In this document: one piece after another, positions 1 to 7,259 of the stretch
Layout of the letters: each line of letters begins with the position of its first letter
Position numbering within the stretch: the first letter of the stretch is position 1
Assembly: GCA_945905915.1 (NCBI GenBank)
Contig: CAMDQL010000039.1
Span: 1 to 15,997, forward strand
Reading direction: 5' to 3'
Source of the DNA: Flavobacterium psychrophilum
GTDB taxonomy: Bacteria; Bacteroidota; Bacteroidia; Flavobacteriales; Flavobacteriaceae
DNA: 15,997 bases
Notes under the pieces: generated by a model
What the model was told of the DNA's origin: nothing
The model's input: only the letters and a program-made list of their open reading frames with translations
The model's database searches: none
Translations under genes and position numbers: made by a program

Positions 1-1831
1 ATTCCTTTACAGCATTTTCACCACAAATTGCCAGTTCTTTTCCAATGTTTTTAGACATCCATAATTTCATCCAATTTGAATAAGCCGAAGCATAGTCGAT
101 TTTTACAGTAATATGATGCAACATTTGATTGACTAATTTTTCATAATAGCTATTGTGAAATAAAACACTTAAAACGTGTAAATTAGTTGCCATTACTGAG
201 TTTGCAGCCGGAATAACATTATCTTCAACTTCAAAATGAGGTGCAATTAATTGAGAAGAATTTCGGGCGTTAAATGCAAAAAAATGTTGGTGTTCATCAT
301 AAAATAGTTCCAAACAATAATCGGTTAGTTGTTTTGCGTTTTGAAGATAATCCATATCAAAAGTAACTTGGTATAATCTAATAAATGCATCAATTACAAA
401 AACATAATCTTCTAAAAAACCTTCAATTTTTGCCGTTCCATTATTATAAGAATGCCATAAATGCCCATTGCTTGCCCAAAGATTTTCCATTAAGAAGGAT
501 GCATTTTTTTTGGCAGCATCCAAATAAGTTGTATTGCCTAGTGCGGCATAAGCATCTGCATATCCCTTTAGCATTAGCGCATTCCACGAAGTTATGCGTT
601 TATCATCTAATCTTGGTTTTGGTCTTTTGTTTCTTATTTCCAGTAATTTATTTTCCCAATTTTTCTTTTTTTCAATTAGAATACCAACTGAAATTCCATT
701 CTTTTGGGCAATTTCAGTATTACTTTCTTTTTGGATCAACACATAATTGTCGTGTTCCCAGAAGCCAAAGGAATTTATATTGAAAACTTCGGCAAATAAA
801 TTAAAATCCTCTTTTAAAATTGATTCTAATTCAGTTTTGGTCCACACATAAAATGCTCCTTCTTCTAAATGATTGTTTTTGTCTAAGCTATCAGCATCTA
901 GTGACGCATAAAAACCGCCATGATTATCGGTTAGTTCCTCTTTTATGAAGGCAATTGTTTTTTCAATAACTTCTTTATATAATGGATTATGACTTCGTTT
1001 GTAAGCATCTGCATATACAGAAATTAATTGGGCATTATCATATAACATTTTTTCAAAATGAGGAACATGCCATTTCATATCTACCGAATAGCGTGAAAAA
1101 CCTCCGCCAATCGTATCAAATAATCCACCATAAGCCATTTTTGTCAACGTTAAATCTACATGATTGATAACGCCATCATTTTTAAAAGTATAACCATAAC
1201 ACTTTAGAAAATCTAAGTTGCTTGGCATCATGAATTTTGGAGCCCTGGTATAGCCACCAAATTCTAGATCGAAACTTTTTTGCCATTTTTCAACTAAAAC
1301 ATGAATATTCTCAAATAGGAATTCGTCCAAATGTGTGTTGTGTGCAACAATTCCTAAACTCATTAAACCTTCATGGAGTTTTTCGGCATATTCAATTACT
1401 TTTTCAGGGTTTTCTTGATATATTTTTGAAAGTTGTGCCAAGGTATTGATCCAATTTTCCTTATTCACGTAGGTTGCTCCCCAAACGGGTCTTCCGTCGG
1501 GTATACACACAACATTTAAAGGCCATCCGCCTTGACCTGTCATCATTTGTAAGGCTTTCATATAAATTGCGTCGACATCAGGACGTTCTTCTTTGTCTAC
1601 TTTAATTGAAATAAACGCTGCATTCATAAGCTGAGCGACATCTTCATCTTCAAAACATTCATGCTCCATAACGTGACACCAATGACAAGCGGCATAGCCA
1701 ATACTGACCACAATGAGTTTGTTTTCTTTTAGGGCTGTTGCCAACGTATTTTCATTCCATGCTTTCCAAAAAATAGGATTAGTTGAATGCTGTAATAAAT
1801 ACGGACTAGATTCTAAATGTAATTCATTCAT
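1..1831 (-). CDS. DUF255/YyaL-type thioredoxin-domain protein, 3' end cut by the window edge
   Basis: My reading of the minus strand gives an uninterrupted frame of 610 codons from ATG at 1831 to the left edge, with no stop reached. The N-terminus contains SSPYLLQHSTNPIFW (8-22), then SIGYAACHWCHVMEHECFED (43-62), then KVDKEERPDVD. These are the hallmarks of the DUF255/YyaL (SPATA20-like) family: a thioredoxin fold with a CHWC motif (C49, C52), followed by an alpha/alpha-barrel resembling six-hairpin glycosidases. Such proteins are usually somewhat under 700 residues, so most of this one is present. Function in bacteria is poorly defined and a redox role is only inferred. C59 sits where I recall serine being common. 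An in-frame ATG at 1846 would add five residues, but it lies inside a terminator hairpin and 1831 gives the family-like start. It lies just downstream of the NifU-family gene on the same strand. Confidence 0.9.
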   Translation of the reverse strand, partial: MNELHLESSPYLLQHSTNPIFWKAWNENTLATALKENKLIVVSIGYAACHWCHVMEHECFEDEDVAQLMNAAFISIKVDKEERPDVDAIYMKALQMMTGQGGWPLNVVCIPDGRPVWGATYVNKENWINTLAQLSKIYQENPEKVIEYAEKLHEGLMSLGIVAHNTHLDEFLFENIHVLVEKWQKSFDLEFGGYTRAPKFMMPSNLDFLKCYGYTFKNDGVINHVDLTLTKMAYGGLFDTIGGGFSRYSVDMKWHVPHFEKMLYDNAQLISVYADAYKRSHNPLYKEVIEKTIAFIKEELTDNHGGFYASLDADSLDKNNHLEEGAFYVWTKTELESILKEDFNLFAEVFNINSFGFWEHDNYVLIQKESNTEIAQKNGISVGILIEKKKNWENKLLEIRNKRPKPRLDDKRITSWNALMLKGYADAYAALGNTTYLDAAKKNASFLMENLWASNGHLWHSYNNGTAKIEGFLEDYVFVIDAFIRLYQVTFDMDYLQNAKQLTDYCLELFYDEHQHFFAFNARNSSQLIAPHFEVEDNVIPAANSVMATNLHVLSVLFHNSYYEKLVNQMLHHITVKIDYASAYSNWMKLWMSKNIGKELAICGENAVKE

Positions 1832-1859
1832 AAAAAAAGCGTTCATTTATAGAACGCTT
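1832..1859 (-). terminator. Intrinsic terminator of the NifU-family gene, abutting the next start codon
   Basis: Read on the minus strand, AAGCGTTC (1859-1852) pairs with GAACGCTT (1844-1837) around a 7-nt loop, giving 8 perfect base pairs. The run of T extends to 1832, and the next base is the A of the downstream ATG at 1831. The NifU-family stop is about 25 bp upstream. The hairpin lacks a T-tract in the plus direction, so it should act only on minus-strand transcription. Confidence 0.75.
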
Positions 1860-1884
1860 AAAGATAAAATATTTTTAAATCTTA

Positions 1885-2784
1885 TTAACCATTAATAGCT
1901 TCAACTTTAATGTCTTGGTCTTTTAACATATCTTTTAGCATGTTTTCAATTCCGTTTTTCAATGTAAAAGTAGAAGAGGGGCAACCACTGCAGGCACCTT
2001 GTAAGATTACTTTCACTCTTTTTTCGGTGGGATCAAAAGAATCAAAAACAATGTTTCCACCATCACTTTGAACAGCAGGCTTTACATATTCTTCAATGAT
2101 ATTAATGATTTGTTGCGATGTAACGTCTAAATTTTCAAAATAACTTTCTTGTTGTTTTTGGTGATTTTCAGTTGTTACAATTGCTGATTCATCTATTATT
2201 GTACCGCCATTTTCAATAAAACCTTCAATAAAAGTTCTTAATTCTAACGTAATTTCATCCCATTCTGTAACAGCAAATTTTGTGATAGACACATAATTTT
2301 CATCAATAAAAACTTCTTTAACAAATGGAAATTTAAAAAGTTCTTTTGCTAATGGTGACGCTGCTGTTTCGTCAATATTTTTGAATTCCACCGGTGTTTT
2401 TGTCAGCAACTTATTGCAAGCAAATTTTAATACCGCTGGATTTGGAGTGGTTTCAGCATATACAGTTATTGGCATTTTCTTGGGTTTATTTTCTTCAATT
2501 TTTAAAATATCGCCGCCGTTTTTAATAAAATCTTCGATTTGTTCGGCTACATCGTTTTGAACAACTTCCCATTCCACAATAGAAAATTTTTCAATTGCTA
2601 TAAAATTTCCCGAAATATATACCGTTTTAACAAAAGGTAAAAAAAACAATTGTTTTGCTAAAGGAGATTGTTGCGTTTCATCGATATTTTTGAATTCAAA
2701 ATTTTCGGTTCGAACGATAAATTCGTCAAATTCAAATTTTAAAATAGCAGGATTGTTTGTTGGTTTTATACTTGTAATTTGCAT
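1885..2784 (-). CDS. NifU-family Fe-S cluster scaffold with two tandem Nfu N-terminal domains
   Basis: This 299-residue protein is a probable iron-sulfur cluster scaffold or carrier acting in the cytoplasm. Two copies of the Nfu/NifU N-terminal domain lie in tandem, at about residues 1-91 and 105-194. They share the patterns NPAxLKF, EFKNIDET, SPLAKxLF, PFVKxV and FIxxFIxNGG-like ends. The C-terminal NifU domain spans about 222-296 and carries GACSGCPSS with the cluster-binding pair C265 and C268. Both halves of the ligand motif are intact. Most Nfu proteins have a single N-domain, but I recall the doubled form from Flavobacteriaceae. The start at 2784 follows a TATCTTTG box by 16 bp. The gene ends in its own terminator, so it may be transcribed alone. 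Which proteins receive the cluster cannot be told from the sequence. Confidence 0.92.
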   Translation of the reverse strand: MQITSIKPTNNPAILKFEFDEFIVRTENFEFKNIDETQQSPLAKQLFFLPFVKTVYISGNFIAIEKFSIVEWEVVQNDVAEQIEDFIKNGGDILKIEENKPKKMPITVYAETTPNPAVLKFACNKLLTKTPVEFKNIDETAASPLAKELFKFPFVKEVFIDENYVSITKFAVTEWDEITLELRTFIEGFIENGGTIIDESAIVTTENHQKQQESYFENLDVTSQQIINIIEEYVKPAVQSDGGNIVFDSFDPTEKRVKVILQGACSGCPSSTFTLKNGIENMLKDMLKDQDIKVEAING

Positions 2785-2800
2785 TTTAGTTTTCTTTTTG

Positions 2801-2808
2801 CAAAGATA
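2801..2808 (-). promoter_or_regulatory. Candidate -7 promoter element for the NifU-family gene
   Basis: The minus strand reads TATCTTTG here, an exact match to the Bacteroidota -7 consensus TAnnTTTG, and it ends 16 bp before the start codon. The implied leader is only about 10 nt. No TTG is found at the expected 17-23 bp upstream, so the promoter call rests on one element in A/T-rich DNA. Confidence 0.4.
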
Positions 2809-3067
2809 AGAACAAATAGACGTTCATCGATTATTTTTATTTTTTTACAATAAAATTAACTATTACTAAAAGTTAAATTATTGATTTGATGAATTTTGGC
2901 CTATATTTTAATACGATTTTTAAATTTAAAGTAGAATATTTTAGTGTAACTTTCTGGATATCAGTTTCATAAAGGCATAAATTTTATAAAAAACCAGAAT
3001 ATGCATTTTTTTCTATAAATTAATAAGAATATTTTAAAATAAAGATGCAATTAAAACACAAAATTTA

Positions 3068-3118
3068 TATCTTTGACCATTAAGCTATAAAATCAATAGT
3101 ATTGCTCTGCTATATTTG
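3068..3118 (+). promoter_or_regulatory. Two candidate -7 boxes upstream of the PorP/SprF-like gene
   Basis: TATCTTTG at 3068-3075 and TATATTTG at 3111-3118 both match TAnnTTTG on the plus strand, upstream of the ATG at 3179. They would give leaders of roughly 100 and 55 nt. Neither has a TTG at the expected upstream spacing. At least one is likely to be used, but the sequence does not decide which. Confidence 0.35.
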
Positions 3119-3178
3119 ATTTTTAACTATTGAATAAATTAAAATTAAGTCTTATTTTCATAAAATTATTTACCTACG

Positions 3179-4180
3179 ATGAATTTTAAAAAGAGTTATT
3201 TTGTTTTAGTATTTTTAGTAATGCAACTTACTAATGCACAGGAAGGTATTGCCGTTTATTCTGATTATTTATCAGATAATTATTATTTAATTCATCCTTC
3301 TATGGCGGGTGCTTCAAATTGTGGCAAAATACGTCTTACAGGTCGTCAACAATGGTTTGGACAAGAAGATGCTCCTGCATTGCAAACGTTTAGTTTTAAT
3401 ACCTCATTAGACGAAGACGGGACTTCTGGTATAGGAATGATATTCTTCAACGATAAAAACGGTTACCATTCTCAAAGAGGAGGAAAATTGACTTATGCGC
3501 ATCATCTTAGATTTTCAAGAAGTACTATCGATTTAAATCAATTGTCTTTTGGATTAAGTGCTGCTTTTATTCAAAGTACTTTAGATGGAACTGATTTTAC
3601 AGGTTTTGACCCTGTTATTGTTCCGGGTGTTATTCAAAAAGACGCTTATTTTAATGTTGATTTAGGTGTTTCGTATCATTACATTGATTTTTTCACTCAC
3701 TTTACGATTAAGAATTTTTTAGCAAATCAACGAAGAGAACTTTATTCTGAAGGATTTGAGTCGGATAATTTGAGTAAATATTTATGGAGTGCTGGGGCAG
3801 TTTTTGGAGATGAAAGTGATTTGTTATTTGAACCTTCTTTGATGTTACAATTTACTTCTCAAACAAAAGAAAAAGCAATTGATTTAAACTTGAAAGTCTA
3901 TAAAGAGCTTGAATTTGGTAAACTTTGGGGTGGACTTTCATACCGAAGAAGTTTTGATGGCGCTCAATATGTTAGTGGAAGTGGTATTCAGGAGCAAAAA
4001 TTACAATGGGTAACGCCAATTGTTGGCCTTAATTATGACAAGTATATGTTTTCATACACCTATTCTCATGTGATGGGAGATGTGAAATTTGATAACCCAG
4101 GTTTTCACCAAATTACGTTAGGAATGAATATTTTCTGTAGAGATAAAGAGTATGATTGTAAGTGTCCTGCGGTGAACTAA
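3179..4180 (+). CDS. PorP/SprF-like outer-membrane protein
   Basis: This 333-residue protein starts with a signal peptide (about 1-20, ending LTNAQ), so it should be exported. The mature N-terminus has YLSDNYYLIHPSMAGA followed by RLTGRQQWFG, the conserved opening of the PorP/SprF family. The rest alternates short hydrophobic strands with polar turns, as in an outer-membrane beta-barrel. Relatives partner with type IX secretion system substrates, for example SprF with the adhesin SprB in gliding Flavobacterium. Here no large repetitive adhesin or type IX component lies beside it, so it is an orphan paralogue whose substrate is unknown. The C-terminus is cysteine-rich (three Cys in the last 16 residues). 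It is probably a single-gene unit, with a strong terminator 20 bp after the stop. Confidence 0.85.
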   Translation: MNFKKSYFVLVFLVMQLTNAQEGIAVYSDYLSDNYYLIHPSMAGASNCGKIRLTGRQQWFGQEDAPALQTFSFNTSLDEDGTSGIGMIFFNDKNGYHSQRGGKLTYAHHLRFSRSTIDLNQLSFGLSAAFIQSTLDGTDFTGFDPVIVPGVIQKDAYFNVDLGVSYHYIDFFTHFTIKNFLANQRRELYSEGFESDNLSKYLWSAGAVFGDESDLLFEPSLMLQFTSQTKEKAIDLNLKVYKELEFGKLWGGLSYRRSFDGAQYVSGSGIQEQKLQWVTPIVGLNYDKYMFSYTYSHVMGDVKFDNPGFHQITLGMNIFCRDKEYDCKCPAVN

Positions 4181-4199
4181 TAAAACAATTAAATATTTT

Positions 4200-4227
4200 T
4201 GTCCCGATTTATCGGGACATTTTTTTT
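4200..4227 (+). terminator. Intrinsic terminator after the PorP/SprF-like gene
   Basis: GTCCCGA (4201-4207) pairs with TCGGGAC (4212-4218) around TTTA, and the stem can be extended by outer and inner A-T pairs. Eight T follow at 4220-4227. This is the most G/C-rich hairpin in the window and a textbook rho-independent terminator. It ends only 12 nt before the start codon of the next co-directional gene. Confidence 0.9.
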
Positions 4228-4239
4228 AAACGAATAGCT

Positions 4240-4758
4240 ATGTTAATTAAAGAAGTAAATGGAAAGTTTCCTCAAATTCCTAACGATTGTTATGTTTCAG
4301 AAAATGCTACAATTGTAGGCGATGTTGTTTTAGGAACTAATTGCAGTGTTTGGTTTAATGCTGTTATTCGTGGTGATGTAAATTCAATTGTAATTGGAAA
4401 TAAGGTCAATATTCAAGATGGAGCGATCATTCATTGTACTTATGAAAAGCATCCCACAATTATTGGAAATAATGTTTCTATTGGTCACAATGCTATTGTA
4501 CATGGTTGCACTATCAAAGACAATGTTTTAATTGGTATGGGAGCTATTGTAATGGATAATTGTGTTATCGAAAGTAATTCAATAGTAGCTGCTGGTTCTG
4601 TGATTACTCAAAATACAGTTGTAGAATCGGGCAGTGTTTATGCAGGAGTTCCAGCAAAGAAAGTTAAGGATATCGACCAAAGCGATTTTGCTGGCGAAAT
4701 CGAACGTATTTCAAACAATTATGTGATGTATTCGGGTTGGTTTAAAACGGAAGAATAA
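4240..4758 (+). CDS. Gamma-carbonic anhydrase family protein (left-handed beta-helix, hexapeptide repeats)
   Basis: This 172-residue protein belongs to the gamma-class carbonic anhydrase/YrdA/PaaY family of trimeric left-handed beta-helices, built from hexapeptide repeats such as ENATIVGDVVLGTNCSVW and GNNVSIGHNAIVHG. The three zinc-binding histidines are present (H65, H83, H88), as are R44 and D46 in RGD and Q59, which match active-site residues of archaeal Cam. It may hydrate CO2, but many bacterial members are inactive or untested. The frame stays open upstream to 4162. That extension would overlap the previous gene and run through its terminator, so ATG 4240 is the real start and gives the usual family length. 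It converges on murI with 2 bp between stop codons and no terminator between them. Confidence 0.9.
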   Translation: MLIKEVNGKFPQIPNDCYVSENATIVGDVVLGTNCSVWFNAVIRGDVNSIVIGNKVNIQDGAIIHCTYEKHPTIIGNNVSIGHNAIVHGCTIKDNVLIGMGAIVMDNCVIESNSIVAAGSVITQNTVVESGSVYAGVPAKKVKDIDQSDFAGEIERISNNYVMYSGWFKTEE

Positions 4759-4760
4759 TA

Positions 4761-5540
4761 CTAGAAATCTTTATAAAAAACACTTTCTTGCGGCTTCACT
4801 ATTTTTTTTAAAACTTCAGGATTGCTATTTGTATAAAATACTTGGGTAGAATTACCTTTTGAAGGATTAATTAGTTGTAGTTCTTCCAATATTTTTTTAG
4901 TTTGTTTAGCCACTGCTTCACCCGAATCAATTATTTCAATGGAAGGTGGAATAATTTTTTTGATTTGCGGAATCAAATACGGGTAATGGCTACATCCTAG
5001 AACTAAATAATCTATGTTTTTTTCCACCATCGGAAGTAAATAGCTTTCTAACAGTTCTTTCATTTCAGGAGAGTCTAAATCTCCATTTTCAATCAATTGC
5101 ACAAGCCCATGACCAATTTGTTCAATAATTGTAACATTGGGATGTTTCGCAACATTTTCATAAAAGAGTGCGCTAGAAAGCGTTCCTTTTGTTGCTAAAA
5201 TTCCTATGGTTTGTGTTTTACTTTGAATAGCAGCTGGTTTTATTGCTGGTTCAATACCAATAAATGGCACATCATATTTTGCTCTCAATTCTTTTATAGC
5301 ATTAGTTGTTGCGGTATTGCAAGCGACAACAATAATTTTGCAATTTTCTTCGAGTAGTAATTCTGTATTCTTACAGCTTAAATGAATAATTTCATCTTTT
5401 GTTTTCAATCCATAAGGAGCATTCTTGCTGTCGGCAAGGTAAATAGTGTTTTCATTGGGTAGTAGTGCATGTACTTCTTTCCAAATAGAAGTCCCGCCTA
5501 TACCCGAATCAAATAAACCTATTGGATTGTTTTTTTTCAT
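4761..5540 (-). CDS. murI: Glutamate racemase
   Basis: MurI interconverts L- and D-glutamate in the cytoplasm, supplying D-Glu for the peptidoglycan stem peptide. The 259-residue product has the expected motifs in order: IGLFDSGIGG (7-16, with the acid/base Asp11), YLADSKNAPYG (34-44), VACNTATTNA with catalytic C74, and LGCSHYPYL with catalytic C183 and H185. Length is typical. It is the last gene of the minus-strand envelope block, but a strong terminator lies between it and the upstream short ompH-like gene. It is therefore probably transcribed from its own promoter or by read-through. The other end converges on the carbonic anhydrase homologue. Confidence 0.97.
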   Translation of the reverse strand: MKKNNPIGLFDSGIGGTSIWKEVHALLPNENTIYLADSKNAPYGLKTKDEIIHLSCKNTELLLEENCKIIVVACNTATTNAIKELRAKYDVPFIGIEPAIKPAAIQSKTQTIGILATKGTLSSALFYENVAKHPNVTIIEQIGHGLVQLIENGDLDSPEMKELLESYLLPMVEKNIDYLVLGCSHYPYLIPQIKKIIPPSIEIIDSGEAVAKQTKKILEELQLINPSKGNSTQVFYTNSNPEVLKKIVKPQESVFYKDF

Positions 5541-5545
5541 TGAAA

Positions 5546-5553
5546 CAAAAATA
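5546..5553 (-). promoter_or_regulatory. Candidate -7 element just upstream of murI
   Basis: The minus strand reads TATTTTTG, a TAnnTTTG match, in the 14 bp between the T-tract of the preceding terminator and the murI ATG at 5540. A start point 5-7 nt downstream would fall at about the ATG, implying a leaderless or nearly leaderless message. No TTG lies at the right spacing upstream. Confidence 0.3.
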
Positions 5554-5554
5554 T

Positions 5555-5593
5555 AAAAAAACTGCTCAATCAGTTTATGAAAGAGCAGTTTTT
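5555..5593 (-). terminator. Intrinsic terminator of the ompH-ompH unit
   Basis: An 11-bp stem (5557-5567 with 5583-5593, core ACTGCTC/GAGCAGT) closes a 15-nt loop. Read on the minus strand it is followed by an uninterrupted T run to 5555. It lies 17 bp after the stop of the short ompH-like gene. The symmetric A and T runs could also stop plus-strand transcription. Confidence 0.85.
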
Positions 5594-5610
5594 ATAAAAT
5601 GTATGCTAAA

Positions 5611-6114
5611 TTAGAAACCTAATTCTTTTTTTACAGCTACTAATAAATCTTCACCATCAGCTACAATTACGCCACTACCAGTTGTTGCATCTAAAACATA
5701 AGTTATTGCTTTTGCTTTAGCTACTTTTTTAACTGCATTTTGCGCTTTTTCCATGATTGGCTTTAGTAAATCAACTTCTTTCTGTCCTAACTCTTTTTGA
5801 GCATTTTGTTGAAATTGTTGGATACGCGCACCCATGTCTTGCATTTCTTTTGAACGTGTTTCGTTTAATGCATCACCTGCAGTAGCTGATTCTTGCTCAT
5901 ATTTTTGCAATTTAGTTTGGTATTCAGTAACCATGTTTTTATAATCTTTGTCATAGGTTTCTTGAATTTTCTTTAATTGCTCTTGTGCTGTTTTCATTTC
6001 AGGCATCGAAGTCATTAAAGCTTGAACATCAATATGAGCCACTTTTGTTTGCGCTGATACTTGTGTCCCAATAAAAAGGATTACTACGATTACTAACGAT
6101 TTTAATTGTTTCAT
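5611..6114 (-). CDS. ompH: OmpH/Skp-like periplasmic chaperone (short paralogue)
   Basis: This 167-residue exported protein has a signal peptide ending VSAQ (cleavage near A21). A short beta-strand segment, KVAHIDVQALMTSMPEM, precedes a long charged helical region rich in Gln, Glu and Lys (about 40-130), and the chain returns to a beta segment (ITYVLDATTGSGVIVADG). This is the Skp/OmpH layout, a trimeric chaperone that holds unfolded outer-membrane proteins in the periplasm. Length matches E. coli Skp closely. It lies 24 bp downstream of a longer paralogue and downstream of bamA, its expected client machine. A strong terminator follows. The family call is firm; the client range is inferred. 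Confidence 0.92.
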   Translation of the reverse strand: MKQLKSLVIVVILFIGTQVSAQTKVAHIDVQALMTSMPEMKTAQEQLKKIQETYDKDYKNMVTEYQTKLQKYEQESATAGDALNETRSKEMQDMGARIQQFQQNAQKELGQKEVDLLKPIMEKAQNAVKKVAKAKAITYVLDATTGSGVIVADGEDLLVAVKKELGF

Positions 6115-6138
6115 TTTTTTAAATTTAATTTAGGTTAT

Positions 6139-7173
6139 TTAATCTTTTTTCTCTGTTTCTGTTTTTTGTTCTTTTGCTTTTATAGCTGCAGCTCTTTCTT
6201 CTGCCATTTTTTTCTTTTTTTCGTCTAGCGCTTTTTTACGCTCGTCAATTTTTTTATTTCGCTCGTCAATAGCTTTTTGTCTGATTTCTTCGGGCGATAA
6301 TTTTTTTTCTGTCGCAGGTTTTTCCGTTGCTATAGTTTCTGGTTTTTCAGAAGTTGCATCTGTCTTTTCAGAAGTTGCATCGGTCTTACTAATATCTTTT
6401 TCAATTACTGTGCCATTTTTTTTCGCATCTCGTTCTTCCAATAATTTTTTTCTTTTTTCAGCAGCAGCAGCTTTCTTTTCTTCAATTGCTTTTTGACGGT
6501 CTTCTAACAATTTTTCTCGAGCTGCTTTTTTCTCATCTAATATCCTTTGACGTTCAGTATATGCAGGATTAGCCTCCTGAGCTGCTTTTGCATCTTCAAG
6601 TGCTTCCTTTGCTTCAAGCGCTTTTAGTTGCTTTTTGCTCATTTCTTCTCTTTTTTGAGAAGTGGTTAATTTTTTTACTACATAGTCACTAATGTCGTGT
6701 TTTTTATCTGCAAACAACATCGTTAAATCAGAAGATCTGTCAAATACAAAGTCATATTTTCTTTGCTCGGCAACATCTTGCACTATTGTAAATATTTGAT
6801 CTTGTATGGGTTTTACTAGAACTGATTTTTGAATTATTAAATCACCTTTTGGTCCAAATCTTTTTTCTTGATAATCTAACATTTCTTTTTCGAAATAGGC
6901 AATTTCTTCTTCGCGTTCTTCAATTAGCTCTTTAGTTAACAAAACTCGTTCCGTCTTGAGACTTTCTTTTAATGTGGTAAGCGCCGTTCTTTTGGTTTCA
7001 ATTTCTTGTTTCCAGTTTTGCGCTTTTTGTTCCAATTGATTTAGAGCATCTGCATAGTCGGGCACTTTCTCTAATATATATTCCATATCTATATAACCAA
7101 TTTTAACGCCCTTAGCAGTTTGTGCTTGCGCTATAATTGATATGAAAGCAAAGAATAAAAATATTTTTTTCAT
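6139..7173 (-). CDS. OmpH/Skp-like protein with long charged C-terminal extension (long paralogue)
   Basis: This 344-residue protein has a signal peptide (1-18, ending AQAQ) and an OmpH core at about 23-172, including KIGYIDMEYILEKVPDY and a coiled-coil shaft, ending in KYDFVFDRSSDLTMLFAD. Beyond about 175 it continues for some 170 residues, almost entirely Lys, Glu, Ala, Arg and Asp in helical blocks. These blocks are broken by a Thr/Ser/Pro-containing linker (about 259-291) with a duplicated heptad TDATSEK (264-277). Skp of proteobacteria lacks such an extension. It lies 113 bp after bamA and 24 bp before the short paralogue, so the pair is probably co-transcribed. The extension could form a second coiled coil or contact peptidoglycan, but nothing in the sequence proves this. 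Confidence 0.88.
   Translation of the reverse strand: MKKIFLFFAFISIIAQAQTAKGVKIGYIDMEYILEKVPDYADALNQLEQKAQNWKQEIETKRTALTTLKESLKTERVLLTKELIEEREEEIAYFEKEMLDYQEKRFGPKGDLIIQKSVLVKPIQDQIFTIVQDVAEQRKYDFVFDRSSDLTMLFADKKHDISDYVVKKLTTSQKREEMSKKQLKALEAKEALEDAKAAQEANPAYTERQRILDEKKAAREKLLEDRQKAIEEKKAAAAEKRKKLLEERDAKKNGTVIEKDISKTDATSEKTDATSEKPETIATEKPATEKKLSPEEIRQKAIDERNKKIDERKKALDEKKKKMAEERAAAIKAKEQKTETEKKD
6344..6385 (-). repeat. 21-bp tandem duplication within the long ompH-like gene
   Basis: Two adjacent 21-bp units (6344-6364 and 6365-6385) differ at one position. They encode the two TDATSEK heptads (residues 264-277) in the linker between charged helices. The unit is in frame, so gain or loss of copies would change length without breaking the protein. 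Confidence 0.85.
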
Positions 7174-7232
7174 AAATATATTGTTGTTTTTAAAATATAA
7201 AGCATTAAGCTATTGACTTGATACTTTACTAA

Positions 7233-7259
7233 CGTAACAAATATCAAAATATTTTTACG
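7233..7259 (-). other. Hairpin in the bamA-ompH intergenic gap
   Basis: CGTAA (7233-7237), a one-base bulge and AAATAT (7239-7244) pair with ATATTT (7249-7254) and TTACG (7255-7259) across a 4-nt loop, giving 11 pairs. No T-tract follows in the minus direction, so it is not a typical terminator. It could mark an mRNA processing or stabilising site between bamA and the ompH pair, or it could be chance in A/T-rich DNA. Confidence 0.3.

Larger units (their letters stand above)
2785..3178. other. 394-bp divergent intergenic region without a gene
   Basis: This stretch separates the minus-strand NifU-family gene from the plus-strand PorP/SprF-like gene. It is extremely A/T rich, with stop codons in all frames, and I recognise no RNA gene, repeat or hairpin with a U-tract. 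It must hold the two divergent promoters; candidate -7 boxes are listed separately. The middle (about 2830-3060) holds nothing I can name. Confidence 0.6.

Noticed and set aside
385..1895. Open frames on the plus strand (60-132 codons at 385-783, 982-1167, 1237-1449, 1713-1895)
   Set aside because: They lie opposite the continuous minus-strand DUF255 frame and their translations are low-complexity His/Phe/Leu-rich with no family resemblance; they are antisense shadows.
4162..4239. 26-codon upstream extension of the carbonic anhydrase homologue
   Set aside because: It overlaps the previous gene and runs through the terminator hairpin; the family begins at the internal Met.
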